Assembly (NCBI GenBank): GCA_022702705.1
Contig: CM040434.1
Coordinates: forward strand, 60,133,022-60,197,021
Length of the DNA: 64,000 nt
Origin: Papilionanthe hookeriana x Papilionanthe teres
Lineage: Eukaryota > Streptophyta > Magnoliopsida > Asparagales > Orchidaceae
Direction: 5' to 3'
Position 1 is the first letter of the stretch. Every line of letters starts with the position of its first letter. The notes beneath the pieces were generated by a model, which worked only from the letters and a program-made list of their open reading frames with translations, did no database searches and was not told where the DNA came from. Positions 1 through 12,720 of the stretch are shown here, piece after piece. A program made the position numbers and the translations under genes.

Positions 1-496
1 CAAATAAGACCATTTTTAACTTAATGACTACCCATTGACCCTATAGGCCAACTTTTGACTAAAAAGTCAACTTTGGTCAAAAATATCAATCCTCGAACCC
101 AATGATCAACCGCATGTGCCTACAATAGGCCAACCTTTGACCAAAAAGGCAATTTTGGTAAAAAAAGTTAATTTTTGACCTAATGATCAATTATTGACCC
201 AATAAGTTAATCTCTGACCAAAAAGTCACCTTTGGTCAAAATGGTCAATCCTTGACCCAACGACGAAACCATTGGCCCAATAGGCCAACTTTTTACAAAA
301 AAGTCAATTTTGGTCAAAATAACTCAATTTGGACCTAATGAGCACCCATCGACCTAACAGGTCAACTTTCGACCAAAACTTCAACTTTGGTCAAAATGGT
401 GAATTTTCGACCCAATGAACAACCCACCGAACCTGACAGATTAACTTTTGACCAAAAAGTCATCTTCGGTCAAAATGGTCAATTTTTGGCCCAATT
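1..496. repeat. 78-bp satellite array, left of the island
   Basis: About six diverged monomers of the same satellite that fills the rest of the window, in the same orientation. TTGACC and GGTCAA blocks recur about every 10 bp. The array stops inside a monomer, just after a GGCCCAAT block at about 489-496, where the non-satellite island begins. The left window edge is also inside the array. Confidence 0.95.
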
Positions 497-893
497 TCTC
501 AGAAGGATGATGGAAAATTAGGGAATTTGGGGGAAATCAGACGACAAAGTTCCGTTCCCTGAATTTCATTGATGGAGGGAAAATTTCTTTGAAGGATGAT
601 GGAAAATTAGGGAATTTTGGAAAATCAGAAGACTATGCTCCGGTACCAAAATTTCATGGAGGGCGGAAAAATTTCTCAGAAGGATGTTGGAAAATTAGGG
701 AATTTTGAGGGAAATGGTACGACTAAGCTTCGTTCTAGAAATTTCATGGAAGGTGGGAAAATTTCTCGAAGGATGAAGGAAAATTTGGGAATTTCTGGGA
801 AATCGGACGTGACAAAGCTCCATTCCCGAGTTTCATGGAGGCGGCAAAAATATCTCGAAAGAATGATGGAAAATTAGGGAATTTTGGGAAGAT
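497..893. repeat. 89-bp minisatellite, about 4.5 copies
   Basis: The word GGATGATGGAAAATTAGGG or a close variant starts at about 504, 594, 682, 771 and 861, which gives spacings of 90, 88, 89 and 90 bp. Each unit also carries an AATTTCATGGAGG-like word and a GACAAAGCTCCGTTCCC-like word. Copies differ by substitutions and 1-2 bp indels. It shares no blocks with the 78-bp satellite. A frame from 617 to 877 (first ATG at about 632) translates the repeat with a recurring NFMEGGKIS-like motif. It starts at a TTG, is 86 residues long and simply follows the repeat, so I do not call it a gene. Confidence 0.9.
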
Positions 894-1240
894 CTTGAGG
901 AGGAAAGCTCATGAACTCACATCCAGCCCAAGGTGTTAAATAGGAAGGAAAGCGCAATGACTCATATCCAACCTAAGAGGTGACAGAGGGGAACCAGGAT
1001 TTAGGTACTGATCCCAGAATTTCTTTTAGGGAGACTTGGGTAAAACTTGGTATTTGACTTTCAAAGAAAGCGATTTCGTGTAATTCGGCTAAGATCGGTA
1101 GCCATTGCACGATTAGGAGAATTTCAAGATATTTTGAATTTGTGAGAAGCGTCGTTGTGTGAAAAGTACCAAATTTTGCGGAGTGCCAAAAAAAGTGAGG
1201 GATTTAAAGATGAGTGCAGCGATTAAGAATCTCGAGAGAG
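894..1240. other. Unassigned non-repetitive stretch
   Basis: About 350 bp of mixed composition with no tandem period. I see no convincing coding frame on either strand; a 60-residue minus-strand frame at 1,113-1,295 runs into the low-complexity tract and has no recognisable domain. It includes a purine-rich run (CTCGAGAGAGAGAAAAAGAG, about 1,231-1,250) at its right end. It could be a fragment of a degenerate mobile element or a gene flank, but nothing in the sequence decides this. Confidence 0.5.
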
Positions 1241-1478
1241 AGAAAAAGAGAAAATTATCATTTTGTTTTGTTTTCAATTCATCATTTTCTTTCAATTTGT
1301 TTTGTTTTACTTTCTTTCATTTGATTTAAACTTTTATTGTAAATTTTGATTTTGATTTCATTTCATTTTCATTTTCATCTAATCTATGTTTCGGGTTCAT
1401 TTCATTTTTAATTTCATCGTATTTTCTTTTTATCCTTTTCTTCTGCATCCTTCTTCTTGTCCTTTTCATTTTGGAACC
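1241..1478. repeat. T/pyrimidine-rich low-complexity tract
   Basis: The plus strand is a long run of TTTG-, TTTC- and ATTTCATTTTC-type words with very few purines other than A, ending in TTCTTCTGCATCCTTCTTC-type pyrimidine stretches. There is no strict period. Such tracts occur in plant introns, 5' leaders and flanks of mobile elements, but I see no element around it to assign it to. The adjoining purine-rich run at about 1,231-1,250 makes a strand-asymmetric boundary. Confidence 0.75.
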
Positions 1479-1661
1479 AAACACGGGGTTCAACGGCTTT
1501 CGACTATCGCGCTAAAAAAGAAATTATTTTTGAAAAACAGAAAATTTCATTAATTTTGCTAAAAGTGGTACAACTAATCATATGCTCGACAAAGCACCCA
1601 AAAGTAGATCATGCGTACAAAACCGAACGGAGCCGACATGTCATATCATCCGACCGGCTCC
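1479..1661. other. Unassigned right end of the island
   Basis: About 180 bp of non-satellite sequence with scattered CpG sites (for example CACGG, ATCGCGC and CCGAACGG), unlike the CpG-poor satellite consensus. A frame at 1,457-1,762 (101 residues) crosses from the island into the satellite and its C-terminal third is satellite translation, so it is not a gene. The stretch ends in the hairpin listed separately. Confidence 0.5.
1629..1661. other. Perfect 7-bp stem hairpin at the island/array junction
   Basis: GGAGCCG (1,629-1,635) and its exact reverse complement CGGCTCC (1,655-1,661) are separated by 19 bp. It is the most GC-rich structure in the area and sits exactly where the satellite begins (AATGGGTCGACC from 1,662). 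A hairpin near the 3' end is a feature of Helitrons, but I see no CTRR end after it and no TC start at the left edge, so that identity is not supported. Confidence 0.6.
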
Positions 1662-4600
1662 AATGGGTCGACCGAATAGTCAATTTTTTACCTAACGACC
1701 ATCTCATCGACCCGATAGGTCAACTTTTCGACCAAAAAGTCAACTTTGGTCTAAATGGTTAATTTCTGACCCAATGACCCCCCGTTGACCGCGTGGGTCA
1801 ACTTTTGACCAAAAATTCAATTTTGGTCAAAATAGTCAATTTTTGGCCTAATGACCAATTATTGACCCAAAAAGTCAATCTCTGACCAAAAAGTCAACTT
1901 TGGTCAAAATGGTAAATCCTTTACCAAATGACCAACCAATTGACCCAATAAGTAAACTGTTGACCAAAAAACCAACTTTGGTCAAAATGGTCAATCATTG
2001 CCCCAATGACCACCCTGTTCACCCAATGGGTCAACTTTTGCCCAAAAATTAAATTTTGGTTAAAATAGTCAATTTTTGACCTAATGACCAATTAATGACC
2101 TAACAAGTAAAACTCAGACCAAGAAGTCAACTTCGATCAAAATGGTCAACCCTTAACCTAATCAATGACCAACAGATTAATCAAATAGGTATACTTTTGA
2201 CCAAAAAGTAAACTTTGGTCAAAATGAATAATCCTTGACCCAATGACCCAAAAGGTCAACATTTGACCAAAAAGTCAATTTCTATCAAAAAAATTAATTT
2301 TTGACCTAATGACCACACCATTGACCCAAAAGTTCAGCATTTGACCAAAAGTCAACTTTGGTTAAAATGGTCAATTTCTGACACAATGACCAAGTCATTG
2401 ACTCAATAGGACAAATTTCAACGCAAAGTCAACTTTCGTCAATGGTAAATCATCGACCCAATGACCAACCCATTAACCTAACAGTTAACTTTCGACCAAA
2501 AAGTCAACTATGGTCAAAATAGTCAATCTTCTAACTCTGACCCAATAGATCAACCTTTTACTGAGTTGCAATTTGGTCAAATTGTACTAATTTTGCACCT
2601 AATCGATGACCCATCGACCCAATATGTCAACTTTAACCAAAAAGTCGACTTTGGTCAAAATGGTTTATTTCTGACCCAATGACCAACCCATTGACTTAAA
2701 AGGTCAACTTTTGACCAAAAAGTCAAATTTGGTCAAAATGGTCAATCCTTGACCAAATGACCAACCCATTGACTCAATATGTCAAGTTTTGATAAAAAAA
2801 GTCAACTTTTGGTCAAGAAATCAATTTTTGTCCTACTGACCAATTATTGACCCATTAAGTCTATCTCTTACCAAAAAGTCAACTTTGGTCAAAATAGTCA
2901 ATCGATCGACTAATGACAAACCCATTGACCCAATAGTTTAACTTTTCACCAAAATGTAAAACTTTGGTAAAAATGGTCAATCATTCACGCAATGACCAAT
3001 CCATTGACCCAATAGGTCAACTTTTGATCGAAAGTTCAATTTTGGTCAAAATAGTCAATTTTTCACCTAATGACCATCTCATCGACTGACATTGGTCAAC
3101 TTTCAACAAAAAGTCAACTTTGTTCGAAATGGTCAATTTCCGACCTAATGACTAATCCCCGTTGAGCTAATGGGTCAACTTTTCGACCAAAAATTCAATT
3201 TTGGTCAAAATTATCAATTTTTGACCTAATGATAAATTATTGACCCAATAAGTCAATCTCTGACCAAAAGGTCAACTTTAGTTAAAATGTCAATCAATGA
3301 CTTAATGACCAAAACATTGACCTAAAAGGTCAACTTTTAACCAAAAAAGTCAAGTTTGGTCAAAATGGTCAGTTTCTCACCCCATGACTAAACCTCGACT
3401 CAATAAATCGACCACCAAAAAGTCAACTCCTGTCAAAATGATCAATTTTCGATAACGACCACCTCTGCTGTTCCAACGGGTCAACTTTTGACCAAAAATT
3501 CAATTTTCGTCAATATAATCAACTTTCGACCAAATGACCAATTATCAATTCGATAAGTCATTCTCTACACTAAAAGTCAACTTTGCTCAAATGGTCGACC
3601 ATTAACTCAATCTAATCGACCAACCAATCGATTCAAGTAAACGCTCAATTAAAAAGTCAACTTTCGTCAAAATGGTCAATTCTTAACCAATTAATCCAAT
3701 GAGTCAACTTTTGACCAAAAAGTTAATTTCGGTCAATAAAATCAATTTTCGACCTAATGATCGCTCCATCAATCTCAAAATATCAACTTTCGAGCAAAAG
3801 TCAACTTTGGTAAAAATGGTCAATTTCTAACCCAATGACTAACCCATTGATCCAACAGGTCAACTTTTGACAAAAAAGTCAACTTTGGTCAAAATATTCA
3901 ATCCTTCGACCCAATGACCAATCCAAGCTACTCCAATAAGTCAACTTTCGACCAAAAAGTCAACATTGGTCAAAATGGCCAATCCTTGATCCAATGACAA
4001 AACAATCGACCCAATATGTCAACTTTTGACCTAAAGTTAACTTTTGTCAAAATGATCAATCCTCGAACCAACGACATACCCATCGATCTAACGAGTCAAC
4101 TTTGATCAATTTTTGAACAAAAAGTCATTTTTGTTTAAAATAGTAATTTGTAACCTAATGACCACCCATTGACCCAATAGGTTAACTTTTGACCAAAAAG
4201 TCAATATTGGTTAAAATGGTTAATGAACAACCCATTGACCCAATGGTCAACATTTGACCAAAAAGTCAACTTTTGTCAAAATGATCAATCCTTGACCCAA
4301 TGACCAACTCATTGACCCAATAGGTCAACTTTTGACCAAAAAGTCAATTTTGGTCAAAATAGTCAATTTTTGACCTAATAGCCAATTATTGCCTAATAAG
4401 TCAATCTCTTACCAAAAAGTCAACTTTGGTTAAAATGGTCAATCCTTGACCCAATGACCCAACAGGTCAAATTTTGAGTGAAAGTCAACTTTGATCAAAA
4501 TGGTCAATTTATGACCCAATGATAAAAAAATTGACCTAATATGGCAAGTTTTGACCAAAAAGTCAACTTTCATCAAATTGGTCAATCCTTGACCCAATAA

Positions 4601-6136
4601 GCAACCTATTGACCCAATAGGTCAATATTTGACGAAAAAGTACATTTTGGTCAAATTAGTCAATTTTTGACCTATTGACAAATTATTAGCCCAGTAATTC
4701 ATTCTTTTATCAAAAAGTCAACTTTGGTCAAAATGATCAGTCCATGACCCAATGACCAACCCATTGACCCAAAAGGTCAACTTTTCACCAAAAAGTCAAC
4801 TTTGGTCAAAATGGTCAATCCTTGACCTAATGGCCAACTCATTGACCCAATAGGGCAACCTTTGACCAAAAAGTTAAGTTTGGTCAAAATGGTCAATTTC
4901 TAACCCAATGACAAACCCATTGACCCAATAGGTCATCTTTTGACCAAAAAGTCAACTTTGGTCAAAATGGTCAATTTTCGACACAATCACCACTCAATCG
5001 ACTCAATGGGTCAAGTTTAAACCAAAAATTAAATTTTGGTCAAAATAATCAATTTTTGACCCAATTTCTAATTATTGACTCAATATGTCAATCTCTTGCC
5101 AAAAAGTCAAGTGAGGGCAAAATGGTCAATCCTTGACCTAATAGGTCAACTTTTGATAAAAAGTCAACTTTAGTCAAAATGGTCAATCCTTGACCTAATG
5201 ACCAACCCGTTGACCCAATAGGTCAACTTTTGACCAAAAAGTTATTTTTGGTCAAAATTATCAATTTTTTACTAATGGCCACCAAATTGTCCTAATAGGT
5301 CAACTTTTGACCAAAAAGTCAACTTTGGTCAAAATGGTCAATTTCTGACCCAATCACCAACCCATTGACCCATTAGGACAAGTTTTAACAAAAAAAGTTA
5401 AATTTGGTTAAAAAGGTCAATGCTTGACCCAATGACTAACCCATTGACCCAATAGGTCAACTTTTAACCAAAAAGTCAATTTTGGTCAAAATTTTCAATT
5501 TTTGACCTAATTGCCACCACATTAACCATATCGATTAACCTTTCAGAAAAAGTCAACTTTGATTAAAATGGTCAATTTTTGACCAAATGACCAACCCATT
5601 GACCCAATTGGTCACTTTTGACCAATAAGTCAACTTTGGTCAAAAAGGTCAATCCTTGAACCAATGACCAACCAATTGATCTAACGGTCGAGTTTTGACC
5701 AAAAGTCGACTTTGGTCAAAATGGTCATTTTCTGACCCAATGAACTACTCATTGACCCAATATGTAAAATTTTAACCAAAAAGTCAAATTTTGTCAAAAT
5801 GGTTAATCCTTGACCCAATGACCAACCCATTGATCCAATAGTTCAACTATTGACAAAAAGTTAGCTTTGGTCAAAATGGTCAATTTCTGACCCAACAACC
5901 ACTTTGTTGACCCAATGAGTCGACTTTTGACCAAAATTTTAATTTTGGTCAAAATAGTCAATTTTTGGCCTAATTAACAATTATTGACCCAATCAATTTC
6001 TAACCAAAAAGTCAACTTTATTCAAAATGGTCTATCCTTGACCCAATGACAGACCCATTGACCCAATAGGTCCACTTTTGACCTAAAAGTCAACATGGTC
6101 AAAAAGGTCAATCCTTGACCCAATGACCAACCTATT

Positions 6137-8340
6137 GACCTAATAGGTCAACTTTTGAACAAAAAGTCAATTTTGGTCAAAATAGTCAATTTTACCTAAT
6201 GACAACCTATCGACCCAATCGAATTCGACTTTCGACCAAAAAATTCAACATCGAATCAAAATGTTCAATTTCTAACCCAATGATAAACCCATTAATCCAA
6301 TGGGTTAACTTTTGACCAAAAAGTGAACTTTGGCCGAAAGGTTAATTCTTTACCAAATGAACAACTCATTGACCCAATCGATCAACTTTTAAACAAAAAG
6401 TCAGTTTTGGTCAAAATAGAAAATTTTTGACCTAATGACCAATATTTTACCCAATAAGTCAATCTCTTACCAAAAAGTCGACTTTGGTCATAATGGTCAA
6501 TCCTTGACCAAATGACAAACTCATTGACCCAATAGGTCAACTTTTGACCAAAAAGTCAACTTTGGTAAAAATGGTCAATGTTTGACCCAATGACGAACCC
6601 ATTGACCTAATAGGTCAACTTTTGACCAAAAATACAACCTTGGTCAAAATTGTCAATCCTTGACCCAATGACCAACCAATTGTCCTAATATGTCAACTTT
6701 CACCTAAAAATCAACTTCAGTCAAAATGGTCAATCCTTGAACCAAGGACATACCCATTAATCCAATGGTTCAACTTTTAACCAAAAATTTAATTTTGGTC
6801 AAAATAGTCAATTTTAAACCTAATGACCACCTATTGGCCCAATAGGTCAACTTTTGACTAAAAAGACAACTTTTGTCAAAATGGTCAATCTTTGACCCAA
6901 TGAAAAACCCATTGACCCAACAGGTCAAACTTTAACCAAGAAGTCAACTTTGGTCAAAATGATCAGTCATTGACCCCGTGACCAACCCATTGACCCAATA
7001 GGTCAACTTTTGAACATAAAGTCAATTTTTGTAAAAATAGCCAATTTTTGACCTAATGACTAATTATTGTTTAATAAGTCAATCTCTTACCAAAAAGTCA
7101 ACTTTGGTCAAAATGGTAAATCTTTGACCCAATGAGAAACCCATTCACCCAACAGGTCAAACTTTAACCAAGAAGTTAACTTTGGTCAAAATGATCAGTC
7201 ATTAACCCAATGACCAAGCTATTGACCCAATAGGTCAACTTTTGACCAAAAAATCAATTTTTATAAAAATAGTCAATTTTTGACCTAATGACTAATTATT
7301 GCTCAATAAGTCAATCTCTTACCAAAAAGTTAACTTTGGACAAGATGGTCAATCTTTGACCCAATGAGAAACATATTGACCCAATAGGTCAAACTTTGAC
7401 CAAACTGTCAACTTTGATCAAAATGATAAATTTTGACCCAATGACCAACCAATTGACCCAATATATCAAATTTTGACCAAAAAGTCAACTTTAGTCAAAT
7501 TGGTCAATCCTTGACCCAATGACCAACTCATTGACCCAATAGGGCAAAATTTGACGAAAAAGTCAATTTCGGTCAAAATAGTCAATTTTGACCTAATGAC
7601 CAATTATCAATCTAACACGCCAATCTCTTACACAAAGTCAACTTCGGTCAAAATTATCAATCTTGATCTAATGACCAACCTATCGACCATAATAGTGCAT
7701 ACTCGACCAAAAAGTGAAATTTGTTCAAAATGGTCAATCCTGGACACAATGACCAACCCATCGGCCTAAAAAGTTAAGTTTTGAACAAAAAGTTAGTTTT
7801 CGTTAAAATAGTCAATTTTTATCCTAATGATCATCCCATTGACCCAATAGGTTAACATTTGACCAAATAGTCAACTTTGGTCGAAATGGTCAATTTCTGA
7901 CCCAATCACCACCCCGTTGACCAAATAGGTCAACTGTTGACCAAAAATTAAATTTTTTGACAAAATAGTCAATTTTAGACCTAATGACCAATTATTCACC
8001 CAATAAGTTTATCTCTGGACAAAAAGTCAACTTTGATCAAAATGGTTAATTATTGACTTAATCACCAACCTAATGACCCAATGGGACAACTTTTGACCAA
8101 AAAGTCAAGTTTGGTCAAAATGGATGCATTCGACCTAATGACCAAACCTTCGACCTAACAAGTCAACTTCCGATTAAAAGTCAACTTTGGTCAAAATGGT
8201 TAATTTCTAACACAAAGACCACCCAATCGACTCAACAGTCAACTTTTGTTAAAAAAATCAATTTTGGTCAACATAATAAAATTTTGACCTAATGACCAAT
8301 TATTGACCAAATAAGTCAATCTCTGACCAAAAAGTAAACT
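6137..8340. repeat. Dispersed duplicate, copy 1 (partner 46,418-48,345)
   Basis: A series of unusual variants appears here and in the same order about 40.0-40.3 kb downstream: GACCTAATAGGTCAAC followed by TTGAACAAAAAG, AATCGATCAACTTTT, an AATTGTC variant, CATACCCATT, CTATTGGCCCAATA, TTTAACCAAGAAGTCAAC, TGCTCAATAAGTC, and TAATGACCCAATGGGACA. The offset falls from 40,281 at the left end to about 40,007 at the right. Most of this is because this copy has two 232-bp trimers where the partner has one. Confidence 0.8.
6905..7375. repeat. Two tandem copies of a 232-bp trimeric unit
   Basis: CAGGTCAAAC followed by TTTAACCAAGAAG starts at 6,921 and again at 7,153, a spacing of 232 bp or three monomers. 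Each copy runs through GATCAGTCATT, a DNA stretch with AATTTTTGT/TAT, and GACTAATTATTG to CTCTTACCAAAAAGT. The two copies are much more alike than ordinary neighbouring monomers, which implies a recent local duplication. Confidence 0.85.
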
Positions 8341-11300
8341 TTAGTCAAAATGGTCAATCCTTGGCCCAATGACAAACCCATTGACCTAACAGAGTCAACT
8401 TCAATCAAAAAGTCAATTTTGGTCAAAATAAATTCAATTTTTAACCTAATGACCACCCATCGACCTAAAAGTCCAACTTTAATCAAAAAGTCAACTTTGA
8501 TCAAAATAATCAATTTTTCGATCTAATGACTAACTCATTGAATCCAGCTGATCAACTTTCGATCAAAAAGCCATCTTTCGTCAAATGGTCAATTCTTAAC
8601 CCAACTACCAACTCATCGACCAAATAAGTCAACTTTCGACCAAAAAGTCAACTTTGGTCAAAATGGACAATTTCCGACCTAATGACTAATCTCTTCGACC
8701 TAATGGGTTAACATTCGACTCAAAAATTCAATTTCAGTCAAAATAGTCAACTTTCGACCAAAATGTCATCTTTGGTCAAAATGGTTAATTCTTGACCCAA
8801 TGACCCTCCCGTTGAACCAATGGGTTAACATTTGACCAAAAATTCAATTTCGGGCCAAAATAGTAAATTTTCGACATAATGACCAATTATTGATCCAATA
8901 GGTCAATCCATGACCAAAAAATCAACTTTCAGTCAAAATGGTCAATCCTCGACCCAATGAAAAACCCATCGACCCAATTATGTCAACTTTCGACAAAAAG
9001 TTAATTTTGGTCAAAAATACGTCAATTTTTAACTTAATGACTACCCATTCGATCTAATAAGCCAATCTTTTACGACCAAAAAGTCGACTTTTATCAAAAA
9101 TGATCAACTTTTAACCTAATGACCAATTATCAACCTAAATAAGCCAATCTCTCGACCAAAAAAGTCAACTTTGGTCAAAATAGTCAATCTTAACCCAATG
9201 ACCAACCCATCGATCTACATAAGTCAATCTTTGATCGAAAGGTCAACATCGGTCAAAATGGTCAATTATTAACCCGATGATCTAATCCATGAATTCAATA
9301 GTCAACTTTCGACTAAAAAGGCATCTTTGGTCAAAATGGTCAATTTTTAACCCAATTACCAACTCATTGGCCAAATAGGTCATCTTTTGACCCAAAAAGT
9401 CAACTTTGGTCAAAATGGTCAATTTCTAAACCAATGACCACCTCGTTGACCTAATAGGTTAACTTTTGACAAAAAAATTCAATTTTTGTCAAAATAGGTC
9501 AACTTTCGACCTAAAAGCTTTCGTCAAGTGTCAATTTCGACCCAATGACCACCCCATCGACTCAATGAGTTACTTTTGATCAAAAATTCAATTTTGGTCA
9601 AAATAACTAATCTGACCTAATAACTAATTATCGATCCAACAAGTGAATCGCTGATCAAAAAAGTCAACTTTAGTCAATATGGTCAATCCTTGACCTAATG
9701 ACAAGCTCATCGACCATAATTTGACCAAAAGTCAAATTTGGTCAAAATAAGCTAATTTTCGATTTAATGACCACCCATGCAATCTAATAAGTCAACTTTT
9801 GACCAAAAAGTCAATTTTGTCAAAATAGTCAATTTTTCGACCTAATGACCAATTATCGAATTCAAAGTTGCCATTCTTTGAGCATAAAGTCAACTTTGGT
9901 CAAAATGGTCAATCCTTGACTAAATGACCAACCTATTAACTCAATTGGTCAACTTTTGACCAAAAAATCAACTTTGAAAAAAATGATCAATCCTTGATCC
10001 AATGTCCAACCTATTAGCCCAATAAGTTAACTTTTGACCACAAAGTCAATTTAAATCAAAATAAGTCAATCTTTGACCAATTATTGACCCAATAAGTCAA
10101 TCTTTGACCAAAAAGTTAATTTTGGTTAAAATGGTCAATCCTTGACCCAATGACAAACCCATTGATCCAATATGTCAACTTTTGACCAAAAGCTCAATTT
10201 TGGTCAAAAATAGTCATATTTCGACCTAATTGACCTCCAATCGACCCGACAGTCGACTCGACTAAAAAGTCAACTTTGGTCAAAATACCTCAACTTTTAA
10301 ACAAAATGTTTTCTTTTGTCGAAATGGTCAATTTCTGACCCAATGACTACCCCATTGATCCAATGGGTTAATTTTTGACCGAAAATTTAATTTTGGTCAA
10401 AATAGTCAATTTTTAACCTAATGACCAATTATTGACCCAATAAGTCAATCTCTAACAAAAAAGTTAACCTCGGTCAAAAGGTCGATCCTCGATCCAATGA
10501 GTCAACTTTTTACCAAAAAGTCGATTTTGGTCGAAATAATCATTTGACTTAATGAGCACCCATTGACCCAATAGATCAACTTTTGACTAAAAAGTCAATT
10601 TTTGTCAAAATAGTCAATTTTTGTCAAAATAGTCAATTTTTGACCTACTGACCAATTATTGACCCAGTAAGCCAATTTGTGACCATAAAGTTAATTTTGG
10701 TCAACCATTAACCCAATAAATCAACTTTTGACCAAAAAGTCAACTTTGGTCAAAATTGTCAATTTTTGACTTAATGACCAACCCATGACCCAAAAGGCTA
10801 ACCTTTGACTAAAAGTCATACTTGGTCAAAATGGTCAATTCATGACCAAATTACCAACTCATTGGCCAAATAAGTTAACTTTTGACAAAAAAGTCAACTT
10901 TGGTCAAAAAGGTCATTTTCTGACCCAATGACCACTCCGTTAAACCATTGGGTTAAGTTTTGAAAAAAAATCAATTTTGGTCAAAAAGTTAATTTTTAAC
11001 CTAATGACCAATTGTTGATCAAATAAATCAATCTCTAACCAAAAACGTCAACTTTGTTCAAAATGGTCAATCCTTGACAGAACGATAAACCCATTGGCCC
11101 AATAGGTGAACTTTTGACAAAAAAAGTCAATTTTGGTCAAAATAGTCAAATTTTGACCTAATGAGCACACATTGACCCAATAGGTCAACTTTTGACCAAA
11201 AATTAAACTTTGGTGAAAATGGTCAATTTTTGACCCAATGACCAACCCACTGACCCAATAGATCAACTTTTAACCAAAAATTAAACATTGGTGAAAATGG

Positions 11301-12249
11301 TCAATTTTTGACCCAATGACCAACCCACTGACCCAATAGATCAACTTTTAACTAAAAGTCATCTTCAGTCAAAATGGTCAATTTTGACCCAATTACCAAC
11401 TCATTGACCAAATAGGTCAACTTTTGACCCAAAAGTCAACTTTTGACATAATTATCAATTATTGACCCAATAATTCAATCTCTGACCAAAAAGTTATCTT
11501 TGGTCAAAATAGTCAATCCTTGACCCAATGACAAACCCATTGACCCAATAAGTCAATTTTTGACCAAAAAGATAATTTTAGTCAAAATAGTCTATTTTTA
11601 ACCTAATGACCACCCATTGACCCAATAGTTCAACTTTTGTCCAAAAAGTCAACTTTGGTCAAAATGGTCAATTTTTGACACCCAATGACCAACCCACTGA
11701 ACCAATAGATCAACTTTTGACAAAAGAAGTCATCTTCAGTCAAAATGTACAATTCTTAACCCAACTACCAACTCATTGACCAAATAGGTCAACTTTTGTC
11801 CAAAAATTCAACTTTGGTCGAAATGGACAATTTCTGACCCAAAGATAATGCCTTTGACCCAATGGGTTAACTTTTAACCAAAAAATCAATTTTGCTCAAA
11901 ATGGAGTCAACTTTTTAACAAAAAATTATCTTTGGTCAAAATGGTAAATTTCTGACCCAATGGGTTAACTTTTGACCAAAAATTCAATTTTGGTCAAAAT
12001 AGACAATTTTTAACGTAATGACCAATTATTGACCCAGTAAGATAATCTCTGACCAAAAAGTCAACTTTGGTCAAAATGGTCAATCCTTAACCCAATGACA
12101 AACTCATTGACCCATTAAGTCAATCTCTGACCAAATAGTCAACTTTGGTCAAAATAATTAATCCTTGACTCAATGACAAACCCATTGGCCCAATAGGTCA
12201 ACTTTTGACAAAAAAAACAATTTTGGTCAAAATAGTCAATTTTTGACCT

Positions 12250-12720
12250 AATGAGCACCCATTGACCCAAAAGGTCAACTTTTAACCAAAAACTCAACTT
12301 TGGTCTAGTCAATTTTTGACCCAATGACCAACCCACTGACCCAATAGATCAACTTTTGACCAAAAACTCATATTCGGTCAAAATGGTTAGTTCTTGACCC
12401 AATTACAATCTCATTGACCAAATATGTCAACTTTTGACCAAAAAGTCAACTTCGGTCAAAATTATCAAATTCTGACCCCATGACCATCCTGTTTACCCAT
12501 TGGGTTAACTTTTGACTAAAAATTCATTTTTGGTCAAAAAGACAAATTTTTACCTAATAACCAATTATTGCCTAATAAGTCAATCTCTGACCAAATAGTC
12601 AATTTTGGTCAAAGTGGTCATCCTTGAACCAACTACAAACCCATTGACCCAATATGTCAATTTTTAACCAAAAAGTCAATTTTGGACAAAATAGTCAATT
12701 TTTGACCTAATGACCACCCA
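12250..12720. repeat. Local duplicate pair, copy 1 (partner 15,760-16,170)
   Basis: The order GAGCACCCATTGACCCAAAA, CTCATATTCGGTC, GGTTAGTTCTTGACC, ATTACAATCTCATTG, TATCAAATTCTGACC, TTTACCTAATAACCAATT and GGTCAAAGTGGTC is repeated about 3.4-3.5 kb downstream. The joints at 13,005 and 16,448 (3,443 bp apart) belong to the same duplication. This copy has lost part of a monomer near 12,305 (GGTCTAGTC). Confidence 0.75.

Larger units (their letters stand above)
497..1661. other. Non-satellite island inside the array
   Basis: This is the only stretch of the window not made of the 78-bp satellite. It holds an 89-bp tandem repeat, an unassigned part, a pyrimidine-rich tract and a terminal hairpin. 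The same satellite in the same orientation lies on both sides, so it is either an insertion into the array or a spacer that the array grew around. CCAAT occurs at both edges (about 492-496 and 1,660-1,664), but this is also a common satellite word and so is weak evidence for a target-site duplication. I found no terminal inverted repeats, no LTR-like TG...CA ends and no transposase or reverse-transcriptase reading frame. Confidence 0.8.
1662..8340. repeat. Type I variant domain of the array
   Basis: Monomers here favour GGGTCAAC or TAGGTCAAC after the third block, CTCTTACCAAAAAGTC in the short-lead variant, and markers such as CATACCCATT and AATGGGACAAC. The 1.5-monomer joints typical of the later domain are not obvious. 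The same marker set returns at about 46,400-49,750. The right limit is taken from the end of the long-range match described at 6,137-8,340, after which type II markers begin. The boundaries are approximate. Confidence 0.6.

Noticed and set aside
617..877. 86-residue frame over the 89-bp repeat
   Set aside because: Starts at TTG, follows the minisatellite, and has no recognisable domain; reported only as a curiosity.
1480..1500. tRNA-like GGGTTCAACGGC word in the island
   Set aside because: It resembles a T-arm, but no acceptor stem, D-arm or anticodon arm can be placed around it.
497..1661. Helitron, LTR or TIR element
   Set aside because: The hairpin near the right edge recalls Helitrons, but there is no CTRR end or TC start. 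There are no TG...CA ends, no terminal inverted repeats and only an ambiguous 5-bp CCAAT at both sides.
1457..1762. 101-residue frame across the island/array joint
   Set aside because: Its last third is satellite translation and the start lies in the low-complexity tract.
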